DNA of 64,000 nucleotides from Streptomyces rapamycinicus NRRL 5491. Its GTDB lineage: Bacteria; Actinomycetota; Actinomycetes; Streptomycetales; Streptomycetaceae. Positions 45,539-56,900 of the stretch are shown piece by piece. Both the position numbers and the translations under genes were made by a program. Each line of letters begins with the position of its first letter. The stretch's first letter is position 1. Under the pieces are notes generated by a model. The model did no database searches, was not told where the DNA came from, and saw only the letters and a program-made list of their open reading frames with translations. The stretch is from contig NZ_CP085193.1 of the NCBI RefSeq assembly GCF_024298965.1, positions 1,550,001-1,614,000 of the forward strand, in the 5' to 3' direction.

Positions 45539-46521
45539 CACGCCCACGCCTCCGGTCCGGGGCCGCCGTTGCCGATCGGCGGGAACAGCCCGTCCAGTTC
45601 GGCCAGCACCTCGTCGGACAGCGTCAGCTCCATGGCCTTGAAGGCCCCCGTCAGCTGGTCCAGGCTGCGCGGCCCGATGACCGGCGCGGTGATGCCGGGG
45701 CGCCCCATCACCCAGGCAAGACCCACCTCGGCCGGGTCGGCGCCGAGGCCGTCGCACAGCTTCTCGTACGCGGCGACGGCGTCCCGGTGGACCTCCAGCG
45801 CCTGGGCGGCCCGGCCCTGCGCGGTCTTCATCGCGGTGCCCTCGGCCAGCTTGCGCAGCGCCCCGCTGAGCAGCCCGCCGTGCAGCGGCGACCAGGCGAG
45901 CACCCCGACCCCGTACCGCTGGGCGGCGGGGATCAGCTCCAGTTCGACATGGCGGGTGACGAGGTTGTACACGCTCTGCTCGGAGACGATGCCGAGGAAG
46001 TGGCGGCGGGCCGCGGCCTCCTGGGCCTCGGCGATGTGCCAGCCGGCGAAGTTGGACGAGCCGACGTAGCGCACCTTGCCCTGCCGGGTCAGTGTCTCCA
46101 TCGCCTGCCACACCTCCTCCCACGGGGCGTGGCGGTCGATGTGGTGCATCTGGAACAGGTCGATCCAGTCGGTGCCCATCCGGCGCAGCGAGTCCTCGCA
46201 GGAGGCGATGATGTGCCGGGCGGACAGCCCCGAGTCATTGGGCCAGTCGGTCATCGGGTTGAAGACCTTGGTGCCCAGTACGACCTTCTCGCGCCGGCCG
46301 CCGCCTTGGGCGAACCAGCCGCCGAGGAACTCCTCGGTGTAGCCCTTGTGTTTCTGCCAGCCGTACTGGTTGGCGGTGTCGATGAAGTTGACCCCGCGGT
46401 CCAGGGCGGTGTCCAGGATCGCGTGGCTCTCCTCGTCGCTCGCCCTGACCCCGAGGTTCAGGGTGCCCAGGCACAGTCGGCTCACCTTGAGGGCGGTGCG
46501 GCCGAGATAGGTGTACTGCAT
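45535..46521 (-). CDS. NDP-hexose 3-ketoreductase (aldo/keto reductase)
   Basis: This 328-aa aldo-keto reductase has the catalytic tetrad elements NFIDTANQYGW (Asp, Tyr), VVLGTKV (Lys) and DLFQMHHID (His), and the NADPH end region (VIGPRSLDQLTGAFKAMELT). Genes of this type, next to a 2,3-dehydratase, reduce C-3 of the 3,4-diketo intermediate in 2,6-dideoxysugar pathways (for example OleW, TylCII). It overlaps the 4-ketoreductase-like gene by one base (TGATG) and the dehydratase by four. Confidence 0.88.
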   Translation of the reverse strand: MQYTYLGRTALKVSRLCLGTLNLGVRASDEESHAILDTALDRGVNFIDTANQYGWQKHKGYTEEFLGGWFAQGGGRREKVVLGTKVFNPMTDWPNDSGLSARHIIASCEDSLRRMGTDWIDLFQMHHIDRHAPWEEVWQAMETLTRQGKVRYVGSSNFAGWHIAEAQEAAARRHFLGIVSEQSVYNLVTRHVELELIPAAQRYGVGVLAWSPLHGGLLSGALRKLAEGTAMKTAQGRAAQALEVHRDAVAAYEKLCDGLGADPAEVGLAWVMGRPGITAPVIGPRSLDQLTGAFKAMELTLSDEVLAELDGLFPPIGNGGPGPEAWAW

Positions 46522-47486
46522 CAGTGTCCTTCGGTACGGGCCGCCGCGGCAGCCGGTCGGCTCGAGGTGGCGGAGGCGGCCCACAGGTCGTGGAGGGATT
46601 CCTTGAGGGCCACCTTCGGCGACCAGCCCATGAGCCGCCGGGCGAGGCGGATGTCGGCCTGGGTCCAGCTGCCGCCCTTGCTGAGCACGGCGCCGCTCTC
46701 CTCGCGCACCAGGCCGGCGGGGACCTGGGAGGCGGCGATCAGCAGCCAGGCCAGTTCGCGCATGCTGAGGGCGTCGCCCTGCCCGATGTTGAGCACCCGG
46801 CCGGTCACCGGGCTGCTCGCGGCCAGCACCACGGCCTCGGCGACATCGCGGACGTCGACGAAGTCGCGCCGGTCGTCGACGAGGGTGACGGCGAGCGGAG
46901 CGTCCTCGGTGGTGTGGCGCAGCCGGTGGGCGAGCCCGCCGAGGAAGCTGCCCCGTGGGGTGCCGGGTCCGCACACGTTGGTGACGCGCAGCACGCAGCC
47001 GTCGATACGGCCCGCGTCGGCGGCGCCGAGGACGATCCGGCTGCCGACGAGCTTGGTGCGGGCGTAGGGGGTGCGGGGGGCGGTGGGGTGGTCCTCGGCG
47101 ATGGCCGTGCCGTCGGGGACGGGGCCGTACTCGTGCACCGAGCCCAGATGGACCAGGCGCGGCCGTCCGGGGAGGGCCGCGACGGCGTCCACCAGCCGGT
47201 CCACGAGCGGGATGTGCGAGGCCGTCATGCTCGCCTCGTCGCCCTCCCAGCTGTCGCCCGCGGCGTTGACGACGAGATCGGCGGACTGTGCTGCCCGGAC
47301 GATGTCCTCGCTCGGCGCGGATACCGCGTCAAGTGCCGAAAAGACGACTCCGGGAATGGGTTCGGCGGGTTTTCTCGCGATTGCCAGGACTTCATATCCG
47401 CGCTTGGCGAGAGCTCTGCAGATATGTCGCCCGATGAATCCGGTGCCGCCGATGACAACGGCCTGCCGATCTCGGATGTGGCCCAT
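46521..47486 (-). CDS. NAD(P)-dependent sugar epimerase/4-ketoreductase (deoxysugar)
   Basis: This 321-aa extended SDR has the Rossmann motif AVVIGGTGFIGRHICRALAK, DLVVNAAG, GSVHEYGPV, and Tyr/Lys as YARTK. It matches nucleotide-sugar 4-ketoreductases such as those ending L-2,6-dideoxyhexose pathways (for example OleU, TylCIV). The first gene of the three-gene deoxysugar operon. The ATG at 47486 fits the conserved N-terminus, and GGTGG precedes it. The stereochemistry produced cannot be judged from sequence by eye. Confidence 0.85.
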   Translation of the reverse strand: MGHIRDRQAVVIGGTGFIGRHICRALAKRGYEVLAIARKPAEPIPGVVFSALDAVSAPSEDIVRAAQSADLVVNAAGDSWEGDEASMTASHIPLVDRLVDAVAALPGRPRLVHLGSVHEYGPVPDGTAIAEDHPTAPRTPYARTKLVGSRIVLGAADAGRIDGCVLRVTNVCGPGTPRGSFLGGLAHRLRHTTEDAPLAVTLVDDRRDFVDVRDVAEAVVLAASSPVTGRVLNIGQGDALSMRELAWLLIAASQVPAGLVREESGAVLSKGGSWTQADIRLARRLMGWSPKVALKESLHDLWAASATSSRPAAAAARTEGH

Positions 47487-47522
47487 ATCGCCACCGTATT
47501 GGCGCCGCTTCGAGCGGAACAA

Positions 47523-47557
47523 CCCCTACCCTCGTCCACCCCTATCGGGCACCCCTA
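47523..47557. promoter_or_regulatory. Three CCCCTA direct repeats upstream of the deoxysugar operon
   Basis: CCCCTA occurs at 47523-47528, 47539-47544 and 47552-47557 (16 and 13 bases apart), 37-71 bases upstream of the sugar-operon start. Same hexamer as upstream of ccr. Possibly bound by a cluster regulator such as the neighbouring LuxR-type protein. Confidence 0.45.
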
Positions 47558-47578
47558 TCACGGCCGCGACCTGCGGTG

Positions 47579-48241
47579 TCATTCGAATAGATGTCGTTTA
47601 TGGGCCTCGCTGACCGCTGCCGCGCGATCCTTCACCCCGAGTTTCTCGTAGACATGCAGAAGATGCGTCTTGACGGTCGCCTGGCTGATGAACAATGCCG
47701 CCGCGGCCTGTCGATTCGTGGCCCCGTCCGCGATAAGCCGGAGCACTTGGAGTTCACGGTCACTCAGCGGGCCCTGGGTCGGTTTGCGGACCTGGCCGAG
47801 AACGCGTCCGGTGACCGCGGGCGAGAGGACGGACTGGCCCGAGGAGGCGGACCGCACGGCGCGGGTCAGCTCCTCGCGCGGGGTGTCCTTGAGGAGGTAG
47901 CCGGTCGCCCCGGCGGCCAGGGCGCCCATGACGTCGCCGTCGGTGTCGTAGGTGGTCAGCACCAGGATCCGGGCCTCCGGGTCGCGGCGCAGCAGCCGTT
48001 TGATGGCCTCCACCCCGCCCATCCGGGGCATGCGCAGATCCATCAGGACCACATCGGCCGGCTGCCGCTCGTACAGTTCGACGGCCTCGGCACCGTCACC
48101 GGCCTCGCCGGTCACCGTGAAGTCGGGGTCCCGCTCCAGCACCCCGCGCAGCCCGTCGCGGACCACGGGGTGGTCGTCGACGATCAGGATACGGATGGGG
48201 CTGGGGCCGGGGGTGTCGCCGCCATGGGTGTTTCCGCTCAT
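47579..48241 (-). CDS. NarL/LuxR-type response regulator
   Basis: This 220-aa regulator has a receiver domain (about residues 15-130) with VDDHPVVRDGLR, phospho-acceptor Asp68 in DVVLMDLRMP and Lys in YLLKDTPREE. It also has a LuxR HTH (about 150-215: LSDRELQVLRLIADGATNRQ, FISQATVKTHLLHVYEKLGV). The ATG overlaps the kinase stop (ATGA). Part of an ABC exporter/two-component operon and a likely cluster regulator or resistance sensor. Confidence 0.92.
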   Translation of the reverse strand: MSGNTHGGDTPGPSPIRILIVDDHPVVRDGLRGVLERDPDFTVTGEAGDGAEAVELYERQPADVVLMDLRMPRMGGVEAIKRLLRRDPEARILVLTTYDTDGDVMGALAAGATGYLLKDTPREELTRAVRSASSGQSVLSPAVTGRVLGQVRKPTQGPLSDRELQVLRLIADGATNRQAAAALFISQATVKTHLLHVYEKLGVKDRAAAVSEAHKRHLFE

Positions 48242-49500
48242 GCACCGGCTTCCTGGGGGATCACGGGGACGGCCGCGCTGATGGCGGTGCCCTCGCCACG
48301 GGCGCTTTCGATGTCCAACGTACCGGCGACCCGGCCCAGCCGGCGCCGCATCGCCACCAGCCCGAGGCCGTGGCCACCGGAGGTACCGGCCTCGGCCTCC
48401 GCGGCCGCGGGGTCGAATCCGACGCCGTCGTCGAGTACGTCGAGGACCACCACGTCCTCCATGTACGACAGGGTGATGCCCACCTTCGACGCCCGGGCGT
48501 GCTTGGCGATGTTGGCGAGGGCCTCCTGCGCCACCCGGTAGAGCGTGGCCTCCAGTTCGGCGTGGAGCGGGATGGCGGTCCCGGTCGTCGCGAACGCGAC
48601 CTTCGGCTCCCGCTCCTGCGACCACCCCTCGACCAGCGACTCCAGGGCGTCCGGCAGGGTCCGGGACTCCAGTTGCTCGGGGCGGAGCGCCTGGACCGAG
48701 CGGCGCGCCTCGGCGAGGCTGTCCCGGGCCAGGTTCTTGGCGGTGACGAGATGGCGGCGCCACACCTCGCGGTCGCCCCCGGCGTGTTCGGCGGCCTCCA
48801 ACTGCCGGATGATGCCGGCCAGCCCCTGGGCGAGGGTGTCGTGGATCTCCCCCGCCATCCGCTGGCGCTCGTCGAGCACTCCGGCCTCCCGCGCCTGGGT
48901 GATCAGCTGGGCGTGGAGTCCGGCGTTCTCGGTGAGCGCGGAGCGGAGTTCGGCCACGGTCCGTTTGCGCCGCTGGTGCTGTTCGTTGAGCCGGCTCGAC
49001 AGCAGGTTGATCCAGCCGATCACCACGGTCTGGAAGGCGATGGCGGCGAGATAGCCGACCACCGCGCCGGTCGTGGGCCCGGGGAAGCCGTCCGGCACGG
49101 TGTTGACGACGAACGAGGTGGCCGCCACGGACACCAGCGCCCAGACGGTCGGCAGCAGCACCAGCGCCTGGAGGAACCCGGTGGCGGCGAACAGCATGAA
49201 CACCTGGTCCCGCGCCATCAGCGCGGCGGAGAGGGCGAGCAGCCCGGCGAAGTAGACGGCGGTGCGCACCATGCCGTACGGCTGTCTGCTGCGGCGGCCC
49301 GTGGGCAGGGTGTAGGTGCCCAGGATCCAGGCGGCGGCCAGGACCGCGAGGCCGAGCGTGGTGAGCAGCCGCCGGGCCGGGGGCGGGCCGTGCACCAGGC
49401 TCAGGGCCGTGGACAGAAACAGCAGAAGGTAGGGCAGCCCTCCGAACAGGATGTCGGAGTGCCGCTCCCACCGTCCGCCGTCGTCCTTGGACGCGCTCAC
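48238..49500 (-). CDS. HisKA_3-type sensor histidine kinase
   Basis: This 420-aa kinase has about six N-terminal membrane helices (residues 18-165). The dimerisation/phospho-acceptor motif is MAGEIHDTLAQGLAGIIRQL with His220, and the ATPase domain has ALANIAKHARASKVG, LDVLDDGVGFDP and GHGLGLVAMRRRLG. It partners the LuxR-type regulator it overlaps. The many helices and short loops suggest that it senses a membrane-embedded ligand, possibly the exported polyketide. The GTG start is one base after the permease stop. Confidence 0.9.
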   Translation of the reverse strand: MSASKDDGGRWERHSDILFGGLPYLLLFLSTALSLVHGPPPARRLLTTLGLAVLAAAWILGTYTLPTGRRSRQPYGMVRTAVYFAGLLALSAALMARDQVFMLFAATGFLQALVLLPTVWALVSVAATSFVVNTVPDGFPGPTTGAVVGYLAAIAFQTVVIGWINLLSSRLNEQHQRRKRTVAELRSALTENAGLHAQLITQAREAGVLDERQRMAGEIHDTLAQGLAGIIRQLEAAEHAGGDREVWRRHLVTAKNLARDSLAEARRSVQALRPEQLESRTLPDALESLVEGWSQEREPKVAFATTGTAIPLHAELEATLYRVAQEALANIAKHARASKVGITLSYMEDVVVLDVLDDGVGFDPAAAEAEAGTSGGHGLGLVAMRRRLGRVAGTLDIESARGEGTAISAAVPVIPQEAGA

Positions 49501-49501
49501 C

Positions 49502-50239
49502 TCACTCCCAGCGGAACAGCTTGGCCGCGGCCGCGGTGGCGGCCACCGCGATCACTCCGAGGACGGTCAGGTGCAGCGTCTGCGGCCACTGGTTCTCCCA
49601 GGAGTCGCGCAGCGCCTGGAGCGCGGCGCCCAGCGGGGTGTAGTCGCCGATGGTGGACACCGTCTCCGGCAGATCCTCCTTGGGGAGGAAGGCGCCGCCG
49701 AAGAAGAGGCTGGGGAAGAGCAGGGACAGGCCCATCGCGGTGGCGGACTTGCTGCTCGGCGCCACGGCCGCGATCACCAGGCCGATGGAGAACAGCGCCC
49801 AGGTGCCCAGGACGAAGCTCGCCAGGAAGGCGGGGACGTCGCCGGGCAGTTTGGTGTCGAAGGCGGTCTTGCCGACGATGAGCACCAGCACCGCGGAGAC
49901 CGCCGCGGTGACCAGGTTGATGAAGAGCTGGGCGAGCAGCAGGTTCCCCGGGTGGATGGGGCTCGCGGCCATGCGCCGCAGGATGCCCTTCTCCCGGTAG
50001 GTCGCGAGGGTCGTGGGCAGCAGGTTGAGGGCCAGCATCGTCAGACACAGCGACATGGCCATCGCGGGGACGAACGCGGCCATCGACGCCTTGGTGGCGG
50101 CGTCGTCGTCGGACTTGGTGGTGACGAAGTGGAAGATGGCCAGCAGCATGATCGGCAGCGCGATGACGAAGAACACCGCGGTGGGATCGCGCAGGAACAG
50201 CTTGCTCTCGACGTAGGTGAGCTTGGTGCGCCCGGACAT
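49502..50239 (-). CDS. ABC-2 type transporter permease
   Basis: This 245-aa membrane protein has six hydrophobic segments (for example AVFFVIALPIMLLAIFHFV, LFINLVTAAVSAVLVLIVGK, GLSLLFPSLFFGGAFLPKED) and the YREKGILRRMAASPI motif typical of drug-export ABC-2 permeases. With the adjacent ATPase it would export a hydrophobic compound, probably the product of the cluster. It is followed directly by the kinase gene. Confidence 0.9.
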   Translation of the reverse strand: MSGRTKLTYVESKLFLRDPTAVFFVIALPIMLLAIFHFVTTKSDDDAATKASMAAFVPAMAMSLCLTMLALNLLPTTLATYREKGILRRMAASPIHPGNLLLAQLFINLVTAAVSAVLVLIVGKTAFDTKLPGDVPAFLASFVLGTWALFSIGLVIAAVAPSSKSATAMGLSLLFPSLFFGGAFLPKEDLPETVSTIGDYTPLGAALQALRDSWENQWPQTLHLTVLGVIAVAATAAAAKLFRWE

Positions 50240-50261
50240 GGCAGAAGTCTCCTCGGCGGCT

Positions 50262-51176
50262 TTAGTTGGCGGGCTTGGAGCCGGTCAGGGCCACGAAGGC
50301 GTCATCGAGACTCGCCTGCTCCAGGCGGAGTTCGTTCGCCACGATCTGATTGCGGGCCAGGACGGAGATCACGGCGTAGACGACATTGCCCTTGCCGACC
50401 ACCGTCACCTGGGACTTGGACCGGGTCACACTGCTCACCTCGGGCAGCGAGGTGAGCAGTTCGTCGTCCATCGGGACGGACGGTTTGAAGCGGATGATCT
50501 GCTGCTCGTCGACCCGGGAGACCAGGCCGGACGGGGTGTCGAGGGCGACGACCCGGCCGGATTCGATGATGGCGATCCGGTCGCAGAGCCGCTCGGCCTC
50601 CTCCATGAAGTGGGTGACCAGCAGTACGGTCACATCCTGCTCCCGGACCTTCTCGATCAGCTTCCAGGTCTCACGCCGGGCGTGCGGGTCGAGCGCGGTG
50701 GTCAGCTCGTCGAAGACGGCGATCCTGGGCTTGCCGACGAGGGCGAGCGCGATGGACAGCCGCTGCTGCTGGCCGCCGGACAGCGATCCGTACGCCGTGT
50801 CGGCCTTGCCGGACAGGCCCCAGTCCTTGATGAGCTCGCGCCAGTCGACGGGGTCGCGGTAGAAGGTGCTGTAGAGCTCGAGCGCCTCCCACACCTTCAT
50901 CTTGGGGGGCAGTTCGCTCTGCTGGAGCTGGATGCCGATGGACTCGCGCAGTTCGGCGAGGTCCTTGTCCTTCAGCGGGTCGAGACCCATCACGGAGATC
51001 TCGCCGCCGTCGCGCTTGCGCATGCCCTCGATGCACTCCACAGCGGTGGTCTTGCCCGCGCCGTTGGGGCCGAGGATGCCGAAGATCTCGCCCTCCTCCA
51101 CGGAGAAGGACACGTCCTGTACCGCCACGTGATTGCGGTACTCCTTGCGCAGGTTACTGACCTCGATCAGCGGCAT
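50262..51176 (-). CDS. ABC transporter ATP-binding protein (drug-export type)
   Basis: This 304-aa ATPase has Walker A GPNGAGKTT, the Q-loop (IQLQQSELPPKM), the signature LSGGQQQRLS, a Walker B where the usual catalytic Asp-Glu reads AVFDELTTALDP, and the H-loop VTHFMEEAERL. A C-terminal DrrA-type domain of about 90 residues follows. It is the first gene of the exporter/two-component operon. Self-resistance by export is the likely role. The upstream 163 bases carry several palindromes. Confidence 0.92.
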   Translation of the reverse strand: MPLIEVSNLRKEYRNHVAVQDVSFSVEEGEIFGILGPNGAGKTTAVECIEGMRKRDGGEISVMGLDPLKDKDLAELRESIGIQLQQSELPPKMKVWEALELYSTFYRDPVDWRELIKDWGLSGKADTAYGSLSGGQQQRLSIALALVGKPRIAVFDELTTALDPHARRETWKLIEKVREQDVTVLLVTHFMEEAERLCDRIAIIESGRVVALDTPSGLVSRVDEQQIIRFKPSVPMDDELLTSLPEVSSVTRSKSQVTVVGKGNVVYAVISVLARNQIVANELRLEQASLDDAFVALTGSKPAN

Positions 51177-51224
51177 CGGCCCGGGTCCTCCTCGCTTTTG
51201 TTCCTTCACTCTTCCACCGTAGGG

Positions 51225-51320
51225 AGCGGATATCCCCGGGGGATCGGCCCATCGGCCGCCCACCGGGCTGATCCTCCCTCCACCGACCGGCCGATCGGGC
51301 GCATCAACCGATCGGTGGAT
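51225..51320. promoter_or_regulatory. Palindrome-rich promoter region of the exporter operon
   Basis: Within the 163-base gap, ATCCCC-G-GGGGAT (51232-51244), CCGATCGG (51291-51298) and ACCGATCGGT (51307-51316) are perfect palindromes, with further partial copies (ATCGGCC) between them. Such an array is a reasonable place for the operon's own response regulator or a TetR-type repressor to bind. Confidence 0.45.
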
Positions 51321-51339
51321 GGGAGTACGCCGGGCCGGG

Positions 51340-53992
<2,653 letters not shown>

Positions 53993-53998
53993 CGTTCC

Positions 53999-56900
53999 TT
54001 ACTCTGATGCGGGGAGGGCGCCTGAAGCGGGGTGTACGGGCTTGTACGGGCTCGGGTCAGACGCCGTCGCCGGCAGTCGCTCCAGCCAGTCCTCGATCGC
54101 CTGGGCGGTGGGGAGGGAGTGGTCCTCCATCATGGTGAAGTGGTTGCCGCGCACATCGACGATGTCGTGCGGCAGCTCCCAGAAGGACCGCCAGTCGGGC
54201 AGTTCCTCCAGCTTCAGCGATCCGGTGGACAGCGGCTCCAGCGCGCGCACCAGGAGGGTGGGGGTCTCGATCGGCTCGGGGTCCCAGCCGCCGAAGAGGT
54301 TGAGGTACCAGCCCATGGCCGACAGCCGGGCGTCGTCCATGGTGACGAACACGCCCTCGCGCTCGGTCATCCCGTCCATGAGCGAGAGCCCGAACTGGTT
54401 GAGGATGCTGCTCTTGGGCACGTAGGTGTCCACCAGGACCACCGCGGTCGGCCGGATGCCCATCCGCTCCAGGTGTCCCGCCGCCGCGTGGGCGAACCAG
54501 CCGCCCGCCGAGGAGCCCAGGAGCACGACGGGCTGCCCGTCGGCGGCCTTCGCCACCGCCTCGGCCTGCGCGGCGACCACCGCGTCCGCCGTCTCCGGGA
54601 GGGGTTCACCGCGGCCGAAGCCCGGCAGCGCGAGCGCCGACACATCGCGCCGGCCCCGCAGTGAGGCCGCGAACCGCGCGTACTGGTGGATGCCCGCGAC
54701 CGCCAGGCACGAGGAGAAGCAGAACATGTGCTGCTCGGCCGGGCCCTTGCTGAGCCGGACCGGCATCGGCAGCTTCGCCAGCTCGGAGGTGGCGCTGAAC
54801 CGGGGCCGCAGCGCCGCCGTGGCGTGCAGCAGGTCGAAGATTTCCTTCCATTTCCCGGTCTCGAACGCCTCGGTGTACAGCGTGCTCAGCGTGGTGGACT
54901 CCCCCGCCGCGGCGGGCGCCGCGCCCGCGGGCGTCTGCTCGGACGGGTCCGGCTGCCGGGCCGCGGCCAGTTCGGAGCGGAGCCGGGCGGCCAGATCGGT
55001 GGGCGTCTCGTGGTCGAAGGCGAGGGTGGCGGGCAGCCTCAGCCCGGTGGCCGCGTTCAGCCGGTTGCGCAGCTCGACCGCGGTGAGCGAGTCGAAGCCG
55101 GAGTCCACGAACTCATGGGCCGGGCCGATGGCGGACGGGTCCGGGTGGCCGAGCACGGTGGCCACCTGCGCGCACACCAACTCCACCAGCACGGCGTCCT
55201 GTTCGGCCTCGGGCAGCGCGGCGAGCCGTTCCCGCAGCGCGGAGCCGCCGCCCGGCGAGCCACCGCGTGTGGTCGCGCCCGCCCGGCGTGCCGGTGTCCG
55301 CACCAGCCCGCGCAGCAGCAGCGGCACCGAGCCGGATCCGGCGCCCGCTCGCAGCGCCGCGAGGTCGATCCGCATCGGGATCAGCAGTGGGGTGTCCAGG
55401 GCGAGGGCGGTGTCGAGCAGTTCCATGCCCTGTTCCGAGGAGAGCGCGGCCACGCCCGAGCGGGCGGCCCCGGCCGTGTCCGCCGTCGCGGTCATCGCGC
55501 CGGCCTGCGCCCACAGCCCCCAGGCGAGGGAGTGGGCGGGCAGCCCTTGCGCCCGGCGGGCCTGTGCGAAGGCGTCGAGGAAGCCGTTGGCGGCCGCGTA
55601 GTTGCCCTGGCCCGCGCCGCCGAGTACACCGGCCGCCGAGGAGAAGAGCACGAACGCGGCCAGATCCAGCTCCCGGGTGGCCTCGTGGAGGTGGAGCGCG
55701 GCGTCGACCTTGGGCCGCAGCACCGTGTCCATACGCTCGGGGGTGAGCGAGGAGATCACTCCGTCGTCCAGCACTCCGGCGGTGTGGAACACCCCGGTCA
55801 GCGGATGGCCGGCGGGCACCTGGGCCACCAGGGCGGCCACGGCGTCCCGGTCGGCGGTGTCGCACGCCGCCACGGTCACGGTCGCGCCGAGCTCGGTCAG
55901 CTCCTCGCGCAGCCGCCCGGCCCCCTCGGCGGCCGGTCCCCGACGGCTGGTCAGCAGCAGATGGCGGACCCCGTGGCGGGTCACCAAGTGGCGGGCGAGC
56001 AGCCCGCCGAGGGTACCGGTGGCGCCGGTGATCAGCACGGTGCCCTCGGGGTCCAGCGCACGGGTGGCGCCGGTGGTGCCGGTCGCGCCCTGGGCGCGGG
56101 CGAGCCGCGGGGTGTGCGCCTGTCCGGCGCGCAGCGCGAGCTGCGGCTCCCCGGAGGGGAGGACCGCCGGGAGGGCCCGTACGGACTCCTCGTGCTCGTC
56201 GAGGTCGACGAGGGTGAACCGGTCGGGGTTCTCCGACTGCGCCGAGCGCACCAGGCCCCAGACGGCGGCGCCCGGCAGATCGGCGACCTCCGCGCCGGGC
56301 TCGGTCGCCACCGCGCCCCGGGTGACGAACACCAGCCGGGAGTCGGCGAACCGCTCGTCGGCCGACCAGTTCTGGGCCAGCTCCAGGGCGGTGCGCAGGG
56401 AGTCCCGCACCGCGTCGGCCGGTGCGCCGGGCCCGGCGGCGCAGGACACCAGGACCGCCGCGGGGGCGGCCGTACCGGCGTCGACGGCCGCGCCCAGCGA
56501 CTCCAGGTCCACATACGACTCCAGGTGGACCCCGGCCGCGAAGAGACTCTCGGTGACGTCCAGCCCGTCGTCGCCGACCAGCGCGGCCCGGGTCAGCGGG
56601 GCGGGCCGGCCTGCGCCCGTGAGCGCGGGCCAGTCGAGCTGGAACAGCGACTCGCTGCTCGCGGCGCGGGCGCCGCTGAGCTGATCGCCGGTCATCTTGC
56701 GCAGCAGCAGGCCCTCGACGGTGGCCACCGGACGGCCGGTGGGGTCGGCCACCGCGAGCGCCACGGTGTCCTCCCCGGCCGGGGAGATCCGCACCCGCAC
56801 CTCGTCGGCCCCGGCGGCGTGCAGCGACACCCCGGTCCAGGAGAACGGCAGCCGCCCCTGCGCCGTCCCGGGGTCCTCCCCGGCGAAGAGGGTGCCGAGC

